Of a DNA stretch of 64,000 bases, positions 63,001 through 64,000 are shown one piece after another (the first letter of the stretch is position 1; every line of letters starts with the position of its first letter). A program made the translations under genes and the position numbers. The notes beneath the pieces were generated by a model, which ran no database searches, was not told the origin of the DNA, and was given only the letters and a program-made list of their open reading frames with translations. This DNA comes from Sacculina carcini (taxonomy: Eukaryota > Arthropoda > Thecostraca > Sacculinidae), in the NCBI GenBank assembly GCA_916048095.2, contig OU696579.1, forward strand, positions 9,260,663 through 9,324,662. The letters are read 5' to 3'.

Positions 63001-64000
63001 AATACTTAGGTAACACTTAGGTAACACTTAGGTAACACTTAGGTAACACTTAGGTAACACTTAGGTAACACTTAGGTAACACTTAGGTAACACTTAGGTA
63101 ACACTTAGGTAATACTTAGGTAACACTTAGGTAACACTTAGGTAACACTTAGGTAACACTTAGGGCACACTTAGGTAACACTTAGGGCACACTTAGGTAA
63201 TACTTAGGTAACACTTAGGTAACACTTAGTTAACACTTAGGGCACACTTAGGTAACACTTTGGGCACACTTAGGTAACACTTAGGTAACACTTAGGGCAC
63301 ACTTAGGTAACACTTAGGGCACACTTAGGTAACACTTAGGGCACACTTAGGGCACACTTAGGTAACACTTAGGTAACACTTAGGTAACACTTAGGTAACA
63401 CTTAGGTAACACTTGGGTAACACTTAGGGCATACTTAGGTAACACTTAGGGCACACTTAGGTAACACTTTGGGCACACTTAGGTAACACTTAGGGCACAC
63501 TTAGGTAACACTTAGGGCACACTTAGGTAACACTTTGGGCACACTTGGGTATCACTTTGGGCACACTTAGGTAACACTTAGGGCACACTTAGGGCACACT
63601 TAGGTAACACTTAGGTAACACTTAGGTAACACTTAGGTAACACTTAGGTAACACTTAGGTAACACTTAGGTAATACTTAGGTAACACTTAGGTAACACTT
63701 AGGTAACACTTAGGTAACACTTAGGTAACACTTAGGGCACACTTAGGTAACACTTAGGGCACACTTAGGTAACACTTAGGGCACACTTAGGGCACACTTA
63801 GGTAACACTTAGGTAACACTTGGGTAACACTTAGGTAACACTTAGGGCATACTTAGGTAACACTTAGGGCACACTTAGGTAACACTTAGGGCACACTTAG
63901 GTAACACTTTGGGCACACTTGGGTAACACTTTGGGCACACTTAGGTAACACTTAGGGCACACTTAGGGCACACTTAGGTAACACTTAGGTAACACTTAGG
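33037..64000. repeat. 31-kb satellite of 11-bp monomers, continuing past the right edge
   Basis: Two main monomers, TTAGGTAACAC and TTAGGGCACAC, often alternate as a 22-bp dimer. Variants include TTTGGGCACAC, TTGGGTAACAC, TTGGGGCACAC, TTAGGCAACAC (in runs of four to six), TTAGGGCATAC, TTAGGTAATAC, TTAGTTAACAC, TTAGAAAACAC, TTAGGACACAC, TTAGGGCCAAC, a 9-base TTAGGTAAC and a 12-base form ending AACAAC. Roughly 2,800 monomers are present without any other sequence. Stops fall in all frames, so there is no coding potential. Rare variants recur at fixed multi-kb distances, showing higher-order structure. Confidence 0.98.

Noticed and set aside
33037-64000. True telomere repeat array
   Set aside because: The unit is 11 bases, TTAGGG is always followed by CACAC or similar, and no run of pure TTAGGG or TTAGG occurs.

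Overview
The window is animal nuclear DNA. It carries the 3' half of one conserved protein-coding gene with short GT-AG introns, several LINE, SINE, hAT, mariner and Helitron-like elements, and about 34 kb of tandem satellite. The gene is SF3B1, a core subunit of the U2 snRNP. Nothing in the sequence places the species more closely than an animal, probably an invertebrate. The evidence for that is the divergence of the SF3B1 C-terminus and the repeat families (CR1/L2-like LINEs, a tRNA-Val-derived SINE, GTF2IRD2-like hAT, a mariner with a long D-to-D spacing, non-autonomous Helitron-like repeats).

Layout. 1-3.6 kb: antisense LINE with a PHD/zinc-knuckle ORF1 and an endonuclease-RT ORF2 running off the left edge. 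3.6-4.07 kb: CA microsatellites. 4.6-16.8 kb: twelve SF3B1 exons on the + strand, encoding human-equivalent residues 623 to the end. The exons for the first ~622 residues must lie left of the window. Introns hold a SINE (intron 4), a 40-bp minisatellite (intron 5), an RT-less LINE fragment (intron 8) and a minisatellite that repeats the 3' splice site itself (intron 10). 16.8-21.3 kb: the tail of a LINE, a CGGBP1-like transposase fragment, a gag fossil of a Ty3/gypsy-type element and a deleted mariner with complete TIRs. 21.7-31.7 kb: a 10-kb foldback-like inverted structure with Helitron-like ends, a decayed hAT transposase in its left arm, a perfect 95-bp-arm hairpin and a ~400-bp tandem block. 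26.1-27.2 kb and 31.9-33.0 kb: two direct-orientation arrays of one 43-bp satellite. 33.0 kb to the right edge: an unbroken 31-kb array of 11-bp monomers (TTAGGTAACAC / TTAGGGCACAC), organised into higher-order repeats of about 5.25 kb.

The only gene likely to serve the host is SF3B1. Its introns are unusual: the 3' splice sites are preceded by UG-rich tracts rather than C/U tracts, and two minisatellites inside it contain serial copies of acceptor-like sequence. Every transposon protein remnant in the left 26 kb, inside and beside the gene, lies on the strand opposite SF3B1. The satellite field is the most striking large-scale structure; its G-rich strand (TTAGGG/TTAGGT) reads left to right. 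All family assignments are from reading motifs by eye; no database search was run.
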